Origin: Cryptomeria japonica
Lineage: Eukaryota; Streptophyta; Pinopsida; Cupressales; Cupressaceae
Direction: 5' to 3'
Assembly: GCF_030272615.1 (NCBI RefSeq)
Contig: NC_081408.1
Location: 764,230,173 to 764,294,172, forward strand
DNA: 64,000 nt
The number at the start of each line of letters is the position of its first letter. Position 1 is the stretch's first letter. Below are positions 12,701-24,700 of this stretch, piece after piece. The position numbers and the translations under genes are program-made. Under the pieces are notes generated by a model. It was not told the origin of the DNA, made no database searches, and saw only the letters and a program-made list of their open reading frames with translations.

Positions 12701-15700
12701 GGACCTATCCATCATTGTAATATGTAAAAGGTTTTAGCGCCCAAGGTTAAATGGGCCGACTTAGAGATAAATTAAAGGATGAACCTCATATATTATACCA
12801 GCCACTTGCAAGGCTTAAACAGATATTGTGTATTCATGCAATCATCCTCTGCTAGATGCGAATTCTGATCTGCACTTCAGAAGACAGCGAATTCTTCCTA
12901 AAGGACAGCGAATCTCTCCTCATGCTGGGCTAACATTTGTGTAGAAGATATTTGCCTAAATCTGCTCCTGCAGACTGTGAACATGAACTAGGGGTCTGCT
13001 CTTCATCATTTTGGAAATTCATCAAGTTCAGATCAGAACTTAAGTCTCAGATAAGTTTGCTCCAATTGTGCCCTAGCTGGTTTGTTATTGTACTTACAAA
13101 TTCAATATAACATGATCAGATCTGAGGATCTGTAGTTGCTGGGTTTTTCCTCATAGAGGGAGGTTTTCCCAGGGTAGTCTTGTGTTGTGTGATTCTCTAT
13201 TTGTATGCTTTACTGTGCAACTTTAGTTTTCTGTTTATTGTGGATAATCTGATCATGAAAAACTAACAATAATGACCATGTTGGTCCAGTATCAGTGCTT
13301 GGTTTGTAGAAAAACATCCCCCAACAACAATTCAATTACCTGCAAAAACTCCACATCACCAAATTTGGAGAGGCTTTTAAGTCTCTTCACAGAGACCATC
13401 CCCAAGAAAGCTGCTTGCTGCCTAGTTGTGATCAACGTGAATGTTGCCTCCATCACCCTTTCTCAATAGAGCACTCGTCACTTCTATCTGAGGAATAAAA
13501 CCACCCTCTGCCACCTTTTATAACCACCCAGAGAGAGACCCTTGTCCCATCAACCACCTTCCCTTAAACTCTCATTAATGCTCCATTCGTGTGACGATGT
13601 GCCAAAGATGGCAGAGATCGAATGTGAGATTTCGAAAATCTTTAATACTCATCGCACCTTCATCATTTAGAGTTAACATCCACTTTGATAAAACATCTGC
13701 CACCTCATTACTCGCATGGTGTACGCGAGAAATTTGGAACCATCAAAAGTTGCCAATTCTTGCTTGATTGTATAGATGTACTTTTGTAAATGCCAAGCTT
13801 GCACTTCGCCTGATTTAATCGCATTGCCAATGATCAAAGAGTCGCCCTCCAAATGAAGTTTTGAGAGGCCCAAATGTCTTCCAAGTTCGACGACATGAAG
13901 AGTTGCCATAGCCTTTGCAACATTATTTCTCCCATCATTTAGCTGCTTAGCCCCCAAAGCGATGATATTCCCTTGCCAATCCTGCACCACGAATTTTGCT
14001 CCCGAAGCACTCGGATTGCCCTTTGATGCTCCATCGAAATTGATTTTAAACCATCCCTCCATCGGTTTAAGCTGTGTTACCTCCTTTGAGAGACTAGTTT
14101 TTGGATGCACCCGACCATGCACATTAACAAGCTGAAGTTTAATGCTTGGCCATTCCATTTGAACTCTTTTGTCCTCACTTGTAAAAGGGACATGGGATCT
14201 ATAAAACTGGGAAATCATTGCACCAACTGTTTCCTCAATCAAATTATTGATCCTATGACAAACCCTCTCTCTAGACCCTTTTTTGTCTTGAAAAATACGT
14301 CTATTCCTTTCCTTCCATATCTCCTAGAGAATTGCAGATGGGCAAATCATCCATATACATTAGAAAGTCACTTTTCTACCCCCTTCTGGCCAACCAAGGA
14401 GTAATTGTTTTAAGATTTCTAGAAAAGGCCCTTGCCATTCCAATGTCTGCATGACCATCCTCCGACATTTTGTAGCTATCTCACAATGTAGTAATAAATG
14501 ATCAACTGTCTCCTCCTTCTCACACATCACACATTTCAAAGGTCCCATAAATCCAATTGTTTTGCTTCTTTCTCTTGTCAAAATAGCCGAGAAGGTCCCA
14601 CATTTCAAAGGTCCCATAAATCCAATACTTTTGGAAGACATTCTTTTCCCCAGCATAGCCGAGAAGGCAATCCTTCCTCCCCATCTCTTCTATCTAGCAA
14701 TTGCTGGCCAACCTTCATCGAATACTTTCCATTTGTGGCTCCACACCACACTACCTTACCCTCTATATCTGTTAACAAAGCCTTCCCCTGTTTGAAGATT
14801 ACAAAAAGTATATTTTTCTGCTCATCAGTTTGTTCCGCATTTTCCAACGATTTCCATGCCCACTCCATAACTTCTTCAAACCCTAATGCACTTGTATAAT
14901 ATTATTAATAATGTATGAATATGATGTGATCTTGTCTAACCCATGTATGTATGTATGTATGCATGTACATTTGTATGTATGTACGTACGTATGCATGCAT
15001 GCATGTATGCATGTATGGATGTATGCATGTATGTAGGTATGGATGTATTGCATGCATGGATGTATGTATGATGCATGCATGAATGCATGCATGCATGTAT
15101 GTATGTATGTATGCATGCATGTATGTATGTATGTATGCATGCATGTATGTATGGATGCATGTATCAGTGTATTCATGTATGCATGCATGCATGGATGTAT
15201 GTATGCATGTATATGCATGTATGCATGCATGCATGCATGTAACCCTAACCTTAATTTGTTGCAATTGTGATTCTAGGGCAAATTCTAGGACAAATTAGGA
15301 AGGGGATATTATAGTCGATAATACAACTTTCAAAGGTGTGGCATATTTACGTTTTGTGTGTACTAGATTTGTCAGCCTCACAATAGTAGTTCTTTGTTTT
15401 TGTGCATCCTTCATTCAAGCAATGGTTTCTAGTTATTGACATCTCAATGCCAAAGGGTTCCTTGTTTGAAATCAACACTTGCTTTTTTCTCTATGTAGTT
15501 GTAAAATAATGTAGTAGTTTGTGTTTTAATTGCATTATAATTCACTAAGGAATTTTAGCTATCCACTTGGCGAAGACCCAACCATTTGGCACTTTGACCA
15601 AGGGATTTTTCTGAACAGGTCTCTTTCCTTCCCATAATTGCTTTGCATTTAGTGTTGCCATTTGATAACCATGTAATATTGCACAAGATTATACAATCAA

Positions 15701-18700
15701 TGCAAATCAATTGTGGTTGGTTAATGTTTAGGTGAACTATCAAAGTTTGAAGTGATTGTAGAGAGGCGAGGGGGACATTCTTTTTACCTCATTTATCTTC
15801 ATGTAAAAGGCATGCTTTTAAGTTTCAAAGTGCAAGAATAGGCTGAAATAGAAATTTATTATATCTTTTGATTAACTAGATGAAAGCAAGTGTCATTTTT
15901 ATAAGTGAATAAATTATTCGAAGTTTGATTCATTGGAAACTATAACTTGCTAAATTGTATAGTGCCTCTATTTTGCTCCATTGAAATTCCTAGACTCAAG
16001 TTGTCATCAAAATATTGCATCAAGGGGTGGGGTGTCTTGTGTTGTGCCATTGTGCACTTCCGTGAGCTGTGACATTGAATATTTCCACATTTCCCTTCCA
16101 GCATTTCTTTATGCACATCAATTTTGCAACTAAATCTACTAAGCATCCAATTCAACAAACCATTAAGCCTTTAACACCCTTCAACTATCATGAATGGAAA
16201 TTGGTCGTTTCCATTATGTTGAAAAGTCAAAAGTTATTTAGGGTAACTATGGGTAAAAAAAGAGCCCAATGTAGCAAAAGATAAGGAAAAGTGGTTTAAT
16301 AAATGCGATCAAGCCTTTGGATTACTATGTCTAAATCTATCTCCAGATTTTCCATTCTATGTAGAGGCCTCAAAAACACCCAATGAAGTTTGGTTAGCCC
16401 TTGGACAACTCTTCAGGACTTTGACTTTGAAAAAACCCAATTAAGGAGTCATGATTTAGAAAATGAACTTTTAAGTTTTAAGTCCAAGAGACTTTGACTT
16501 CGACTCTTTAGATGACTATTTCACTAAGGTTGCAACTCAAAGATTGTGGCATAGACAAGAAAGATGATCAGCTAATGCTTTCCATTCTTTCAAGGCTAAG
16601 TCTTGAATATTCTGTTGTTTTTTTATCCATGTTTTATTCCACTAAGAGAGCTTCTATAGCCACATGGAAAATGCCAATTTTGGATAATTTCATTGCAGAC
16701 TTAATAAAGGAGTAAGATAAGTTAATCTAGATGGGCACCTTGAAGACCACTAAACTTCAAGCCCTTATTGTAGGAAAAGGTAATCAAAAGGCTTTAAATA
16801 AAGGGGAGAAACAAAACTATCAACGAGATAAGGAAAATAAGAATTCTACCACGACAAAAAAGTGTAATGTGCCTTTTGGAAGAAATCACAACATATGAGA
16901 ACAAATGTATGGAGAAAAGGATTCATCACCTAACACATCTTCTTGAGCAACATGGGGATTCTGAATCTAGCATAGTCTTCATCAAGTTTAGAATCTTCTA
17001 AGGCAATGGATAAATCTAAGGGTCATGACTCATAACTTTAAGCATAGATTGCTTATCTCCACCATCAATTGTTTGCTTCAAAATTCAGAGATGCTTCACC
17101 AAGAGTATCTAGAGGTTTTTTTCCTAAGTTACCGGTTCGGGTTCGGATTTGGGAACGGATTCGTGGGTTCGACAATTTTTTTTTTCTTGGGTACAGGTAC
17201 GGGTTCATCTGTACATATATACATATATTAATTATAAATTTATATATATACACATTTATTATATATATTTTCAATATATACAATCCATACAAAAATAATT
17301 TTTTATTGTTTTTTGACCCATGAGCCCCATTTTTGGGAACCCACGAGCCTGGGTTCACTCGAGTCCTTCCCAGGTGCCCGGGTTCCCTGTGGGTCCTGCG
17401 ACAAGACCCACAGGGAACCCAGCCACTTGGGAAGGAACCAGGTGGAACCCAGGTTGAACTCGGGCCGGACTAGGACCGGGCACGAACCAGGACCCGGACC
17501 CAAGCCAAAACCACAAGAACCGGTAACTTAGTTTTTTTCCAGCAGGATAGCACTTGGAGCATTTGAGCATCATCTGTAGAGGGGGCTACATAATATCTTT
17601 GTTCTCTCTCCTATGTTACGGACATTTCTTGCATATTTTGTATCGTCTCCCTTTTGGAGGAAAGTTTTTTCCCATTGGGTTTTCTTTCTTACTCCGCTTT
17701 ATGAGAGATATATTTGTACATGGGTAGTGGGGACCCATCCATCTTTGTGCCTGTGTAAGCTGATTTTAAATGGGTGTATTAGAATAAAATTATCATTTTA
17801 TAGTTTTTAATATTCTTCTTGCCACCTTATGTGGCTATGTGTCATTTAGAGAGTTAGTTGAACTCTTCAAAGATATTTAGCACTTCTCATTTCCACTTGG
17901 TAGAGCATTCTTGCCACCTTGAGTTGAGTTTTCCTACAGATTCTCAATCTCATCATCCTATTCGTACCATCTTTCTCATTGCCAATCTCATAACATTTTT
18001 TCCTATCTCTATCAATCTATTTGCTGATTGCTTAAAGCTTTATTTTCTTTCTTTGAGTTATACTCCCATAGGCTCAGTGCTTCATTGTTCCTCCACTAAC
18101 ATCATTGACCTACTATTGGTAAACTTGAGGGTATTAAATAAATCTCATTCATGCATTCTTTTGAAGTATTGTGAAGAGGAATAAGAGCCATCTCTTATCA
18201 CAGCCTCTGGATTTTCCCCTGCCTTGTAAACTATCCAGTACTTATCAATAATGAGGCCTTAAGATGAAAACTTTGTGAATGCCAAAGGAATTTAATTATG
18301 GGACAACATGCTTTACGAACCAACAATTCAAACTTGCATGAACATTCATTATGTGAGTAAAATGAGAAGATTAAATTTATATTTCATTGTTTGAATAATT
18401 AAATTGATATTTAGTTTCATGTAAGTTACTTTGATTATAGTAACAATTCATAGTTGATTTTCTTTAAATTTGTCCCTATTTCTACTTGCTTGTAGTTCTT
18501 GCAGTCATGGCTGTTTTTGTCGTTCAACACCATTAACAAACTTGTAGGTTATGTTGAATCTAGTAATTTGTAAAGACATGATGTGGCTTTGAAATGTACA
18601 TGCATGTAGATTTTAGCCTTTTTTCAGTTTTGCCTTTCATGCAGCTTGCTAATTTTATGGTTGCAGATATTGACTATGATATCCACAATTGACGATCTTA

Positions 18701-21700
18701 ATTATCCAGAAAAGACAGAGACATACTATATTGTTAATGCTCCATATGTCTTTTCAGCCTGTTGGAAGGTATTCTCCTCATTTGCTTGTATAATAATCCG
18801 AAAGAACTAGCTGCATGTAAAGGTTGAGAAAATTTGTTAGTATCATATCATTTAAAAGTTGTATATTTGGTAATATTTGGCATGTTGAAACAATCATATA
18901 CATCAGCACAGAAACAAGTATGATCATGAGCTGTATGAAATAATCTTAGTGAGCAATCTGATTGATGCATGGTGTCTCCAATTAGCTTTTAAAAAGGAAT
19001 CTAATATCTTTATACAAACAAACCTGATAATTATCCAGGAAAGACAGAGACATATTATACTGTTAACACAATGCTTTTCTGTATGTTAGAAGGTATTCTC
19101 ATCACTTGCTTTTAAGATAATCTGAAACAACTACCTGTATAAATAGGTTGGGAAAATTAAAAAACATCTTCTCATTTCACAAGTTGTATATTTTGTAATA
19201 TTTGGCATGCTGAATTAGTTATTTCCATCACCAAGGATACAAATATAATGCTATACAAAATGATCTCAGTGAGCTAACTGATTGATACATCATGTTTTCT
19301 ATTTGGTTTTAGAAATGAATCTAATAACTCTGCACAAACCAACATTATAATTGCATCAGTGAACAATAGAATCACACAGATAGCTTGCCTTTTAAAAAAT
19401 TGGGCAAAAAATGATCCTGTGCCCCAAGAGTCAAGAACTGACATTTAATGGAAACAAATAAGTCTGGTTTTAATAAATCTAACCAAATATTGCTTTGATA
19501 TACTCAATTCCCATAAGTTGAGCAGGAAAAGAGAAGGTTATATATATTATATATATATATATACCTCCAAGAGAAATCAATGTGCAGACAACCATATTCA
19601 GTGCCATATGGTTTTGCGACTATTCCTTATCATCACATGGTTTCCTAAAAGAGGATCTCACTAAGGGAGTGGGGCAGTGATTAAATAGTTGAATTAAGCC
19701 CATACTGAAGCCGAAAAGTATCTGAGATGTTTATACAAAGGTCATCTATACGATACTTATCTCCCCATATAATAGATAAAGAATCCTGCATGTTGTTATA
19801 TCCCAAAATTTTGAATAAGATGAGATCTATAGTTTATTAGTTGAGATGTATATTTTGAACACTTGGAAATCACCAAAACCGAATTGGAATCAAATTCTGA
19901 TAAAATTGGGATGATATTAAAGATGTAGGATGGCGATTGAAGCGAATTGGGTGACTTAACTAAAAATAGACATGCTTTCCAAGAAGTTTGGAGAACACAA
20001 TAAGAGGCCAGAAACACTCCTGAAAGTGTCACTACGATCCAAAATGCCAACCAAGATCAATGCCATACTTAGATATCAATAAAAACTAAACTTGGATCCT
20101 CCAAGAAGTTTGGAATTCTTCCCAACAGACCAAGAAGCTTACAGAAAACTCCAAAATTGGCCAAAAGCTCACAAAACATATCGCATAAAATGGGGACATT
20201 ACACCCAAATCCTAAAACATGGATTCAAAACATCTAAAATATTTCTTTTATTGTGAATGCAAAATGATGTGCACCATGAAGGTCCATGTGGTTTTAAAGG
20301 TTAGCTCTTTTAGCCTGACGAGGGCATTGCTTCCAGACCTCTATGAGGAGCAATACCTTGAGACCCCTACTAAACTCATTTGATAAGACAACTACTCTCC
20401 AAATCTGATTTTGCAAATGATGCTTCCGAGTCTACCTATAGGTTTTCCCTACAATATCGTCATCAAATTGGGCAATCTTCCCAAATATTGCTTAATGCTT
20501 GCTTGCTTTTTCTTACGTAGTCAGTGTACAATGCCTATAATAATGTTTTGATAATATGGATGGTGATGATACTTTTGACATTATTAATTGTATATTTTAT
20601 ATTTTAATACATAATATATATATATATCTTAACATTCGAGTTTGAGTAATTGACATGGATATTTTTTATTTTTATGGTGGTTTTGTTTATTACATTATAT
20701 GATGCTATGTCTTGTATTTTGAACTTAATTGATGCAAATATGTATATATTTCTGATTTTTAGATGGACGAACCCAATATGAATCCAATCCCAATTTTCTT
20801 TTTCAAACCTGGGAACCAAACCCTTGAGCTTGACCTCGAACCAGTAAATTAGCACAAACCCTCTTGACAATTATAAGGGTTGGTTCTTTTACAATTTTGT
20901 GAACAATAAGGAGAGTGGAAGTGCGAATTACAACAAATCTCATCAAAATCAGATTGTAGCGTTTAGAGGAAGCTTTTTGATGTCTGTAAGAAATTGAAAA
21001 TCTAACAATCTGGGAAGAAGATATACCCATTTCAGTGAAAGGTGCTTGCAAAGGAAATACAATCTTATGACTAAATCAGTACAACCAAATTCAGAATCCT
21101 CCATCAGATTTGGCAAAATGTGCCAAACTTAGAAACTTGCGAAAAACAGGATTAAAACAGTGTTCCACGGAGGTTTGGGATGGGGGGATGGGTTTTGGGA
21201 ATGAGGAGACAAGGAGCCTGAGTTTGGGGATGACGGCGGGGTGGTGTGGGGGGGGGGGGGGGGTGTTGATATACGTATAGTATTTGAAAAACTAGTTATG
21301 AAAAGATGTATAAGAATTACATGTCAAATGAAACTTTGGCAAATTAGTTAAATAGCAAAATCACCCAATCTATGTATTTTCACTCCTTCAATCAAGACTC
21401 GGACTCGGCGAGGGTGACAAAACTCATGGAGTATGAAATCCATGACATCAAATGTTCCAAACAAATATCAAAACAATAACTAGGGGCATGTATCCCTCTT
21501 ATGAAGGCATCTAAGGTAGGTCCCACTAACTAGTGGCGATTTGGGAGTGGAGATGCTAATGGGTTTGAGGGGTAGCAATGATAAGTTGCACAAGGTGTTA
21601 GATGTGAGAAAAACCCAACAATAGAAGGGGTCCGGGGAAATGTACTTGCATTTCCCTGAAAAAAATTTTAAAGCATGATTTTATTTAAATTTTTTGCTTT

Positions 21701-24700
21701 TTGTGACATCCCAAGACAAGAGTTTTGGAAATACGGAGACATCTCCAAAACTCCTTGGAGATGCCGAGACGTCTCTGCGACTTCAGTGGTGCACCAACAG
21801 TGGTGGCGGGACGATGGGGGACACCACATCCCCGTCTCGAAGACGTGGGCCTGGGGGGGAGACGCATCCCTATGGAACGCTGATTAGAAATAGAAGATTG
21901 CCAAATAACTTTGGAGGGTTGCTAGATTGGGAGAAACCCTCAAGATTTGGTGATTGTTGCCAAAATAAAAGAGATTTGTCAATTTTTGAGGAGTTTACTA
22001 TAGTAGGGAAAACTAACAAATTTGTTGGATGGCCACATAGGCCTTTGTTGGGATAAGGGTCTTCGGTGGCTGAACTGGCCATGTAGGCCAGCACACAAGA
22101 GGAAAGCCATAGTTGAGATTATAGACTTGTGAGCCTTGCAATGGCTGTGGGTTTTACAACAGGCAACTACTGGATGTGGGGTGACTGCATTTACTCTCCT
22201 ATCTAATAAAATGAATAATTGAAATAATGAACAAAATTAACGATACATATGAGATAGAGGAGTAAAAGTATATATTTATTCGCACATGAAATTATAACAG
22301 AAGTAGACCAAAAATGGTTGGCCAAGGATCAAACTGGATTGGATTAGATCATCCCTTTTTCCTTAATGGTACAAAAATCTATATTAAGGTCTCAACGGTC
22401 ACCGAGAAGGACACAACTGTTGACTAACTGACTTTTACAACCACTAGAAAGCTGACAAGCAACTAATACATAGTCAGATAACCTATATTTTCAAAACATA
22501 ACAAGAGGTATTGTATGCTGACTATAGATTGTACTTGTATGATGCCCACAACAATTTATTTTTAATTTTTATTTTGAAATTTTGATTTGATATATTATTT
22601 TATTTAATAATTTCAAAAAACTTTGTGATTTTAAGAAAAAGAAATTGTAGGAAAAAGATTCTTATTTCCATGCTTGCTTATTCAGGTTTCCCACAGGTAG
22701 TACATAATTCCATGCTGACAGTCATTGAACATGCTAATTTTTGAAGAATAAGCAACCATTTGAAATATGCCTTCTTAGGCTCTAATACACTAGATCACAA
22801 AAACTTAAACATATTGGACCACTGCTTTTTAGACAAGTCGAGACTCCAGCAGTTGTTGAGATAATTGGTCATACCTGTGTCATCACTTAACAATTTATAC
22901 ACAATTTTAGTTTTTACTTTAGGAAGATCAAAGCTATCAATCCATTTGAAAGAAACTAAGGCATTACTATCAACATCACATAGTACAGGGAACTGGATGA
23001 CTTTGCATGCTTCTTTGAGTGTAGAATTTTTTTCATCTGCTCTGGACCGCCTTGGGTATTTCCAGGGTTTGTACCCGAGTCTGTACAGGTTCAGCTATGA
23101 ATTTGAGGTCTACCCAGGGCAAACCTGCACTGGGACCCATACCTGGACATTCAGTATGGGTACAATCACAGAACTGGGTGTACCTGGTAACAGCTGTTTA
23201 AATAAACAAATTACAAAATTACAATATGGTGTAAGTACAAGACCATACACTTTTATAATTTGAATAAGAACATCTTTATATGGTAAAAGATGGTTACGGC
23301 ATCTCACCTTTAAAAGAAATCCCTTTCGAGGAACTGCACATGTGTATCAACATTTTGTGTTTTGAGGAGGTTCCATGTTAAAGTAGCAGTCCAAATGAAC
23401 ACTTCTAACAAGTAAATACGATTGTTGTTTTTTAATTGGAAGCACCTACAAACACTAGAAATTGTTACATATTTATTTGGTTCCTAGAAAGTATTTTCTT
23501 TTTATGGCAAGACACAATAACCATCTCTTTTTTATATTGAAGATGTTTAAAAACAATGGATAATAACCATGATTGAGTTTCAGGTCAGCATATATAGCTT
23601 ATTCAAATTAGTTCAAATATCAGACATAAACAATAGAGGACTGCGCTGGGTCTCATACTAAGCAAAAGAGCAAAAAACTAGACTAGACATTGACAATGAC
23701 TATCCATGAAAGCTGCTACTGCTGCTGATATACAAAATCTAGATTTGACAGTAACTATACAAAAAGGATACTGTTACTATAGTTGCTGCTGCTATACAAA
23801 ATGCATATACGTTTATAACACAAAATTATACTGCTGTTCTAGAAGTTCCTACTCTCACTAAACTGATCAAGACCTACCCATCCAACGGGAGGATCAATCT
23901 CTGATAACTTGTCACTGGATCTTACTACTTCAACAGCAAAACTGTCTCCATCATTGATGTGGTAACGAACTTTGCTCTTTTTCTCCATCTCTTTCTTCGG
24001 TTCTTCATTAGCCATGCCGTCATTGTATTTTCTCAGGAATTCCATCGGTCCTTTCAGGAATGGCTTGTCTTCACTTTTGTTGAACAGCCACAATAACCAC
24101 CTCTTACAAAAGAAAGATGTTTTTATTCACATTGTATGTGTTCATGATTTTGTACTTGTATCATATATTTTTTTATTGTACCTGTTGCGGAATTTTTTCA
24201 TTTAAACTGGACATTGCCTATCAATATTGATTATTTATGTCTCGTAGAGTCGCTCTTTCATCCCAAAAAATAGAATGAGCTGAAAGATTCTTGTATTTTT
24301 CAAACTAAGATATATAATAAATCCTATGAGATTGATGAAAGGGAACTTTTACATCTCAGTGTCATCTTTGATAACCAAAATGAATTCTAGCACAATATGA
24401 TGTGAACCGTGAATGTGGGCTGCAAAAATTAGGCATCTGCCCTTAAGCTATGAAGTTGCTCACTAATGCTACATATACAACCATATAAAATTGTTAGAAG
24501 AAAAGATTAAGGTTCATAACTTCATATCATTCTGTTGACGTGTATTTTGTACACAATCATACACAGAATAAAATAGCCAAGGGTACCTTATCCTCTCTTG
24601 AATAAAGCCTCTGATTGCTGAAGATGTTGCAAAAAAGGATCAATCAGGGTGACTCCAATGTTCTTTTATGTAGGGTCTCTACGTGTGGATAAGCACCAGT

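Larger units (their letters stand above)
11664..14900 (-). mobile_element. 5'-truncated LINE with zf-RVT and RNase H, interrupted by a solo LTR
   Basis: The minus strand reads a zinc-binding reverse-transcriptase tail and then an RNase H-like domain. The first part is at 14868-14360 with the motif CVMCEKEETVDHLLLHCEIA, a zf-RVT C-x2-C-x7-H-x4-C pattern. The RNase H part is at 14242-13673, with FDGASKGNPSASG carrying the first catalytic Asp and LHLEGDSLI carrying the later acidic cluster. Its 3' terminus is at about 11664, where TTTGTTTTGGTCGGTAATAG reads on the other strand as a plant LINE end plus a short A-rich tail. A solo LTR (12435-13268) sits inside it. The RT core and endonuclease are missing, so the copy is 5'-truncated and also frame-broken. 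It lies antisense in the 7.3-kb SEC14 intron. Confidence 0.65.

Noticed and set aside
14883-15298. Overlapping 71-119 codon frames on both strands with MHAYIHTC or MYVCMHAC repeats
   Set aside because: They are translations of the ATGT/ATGC microsatellite.
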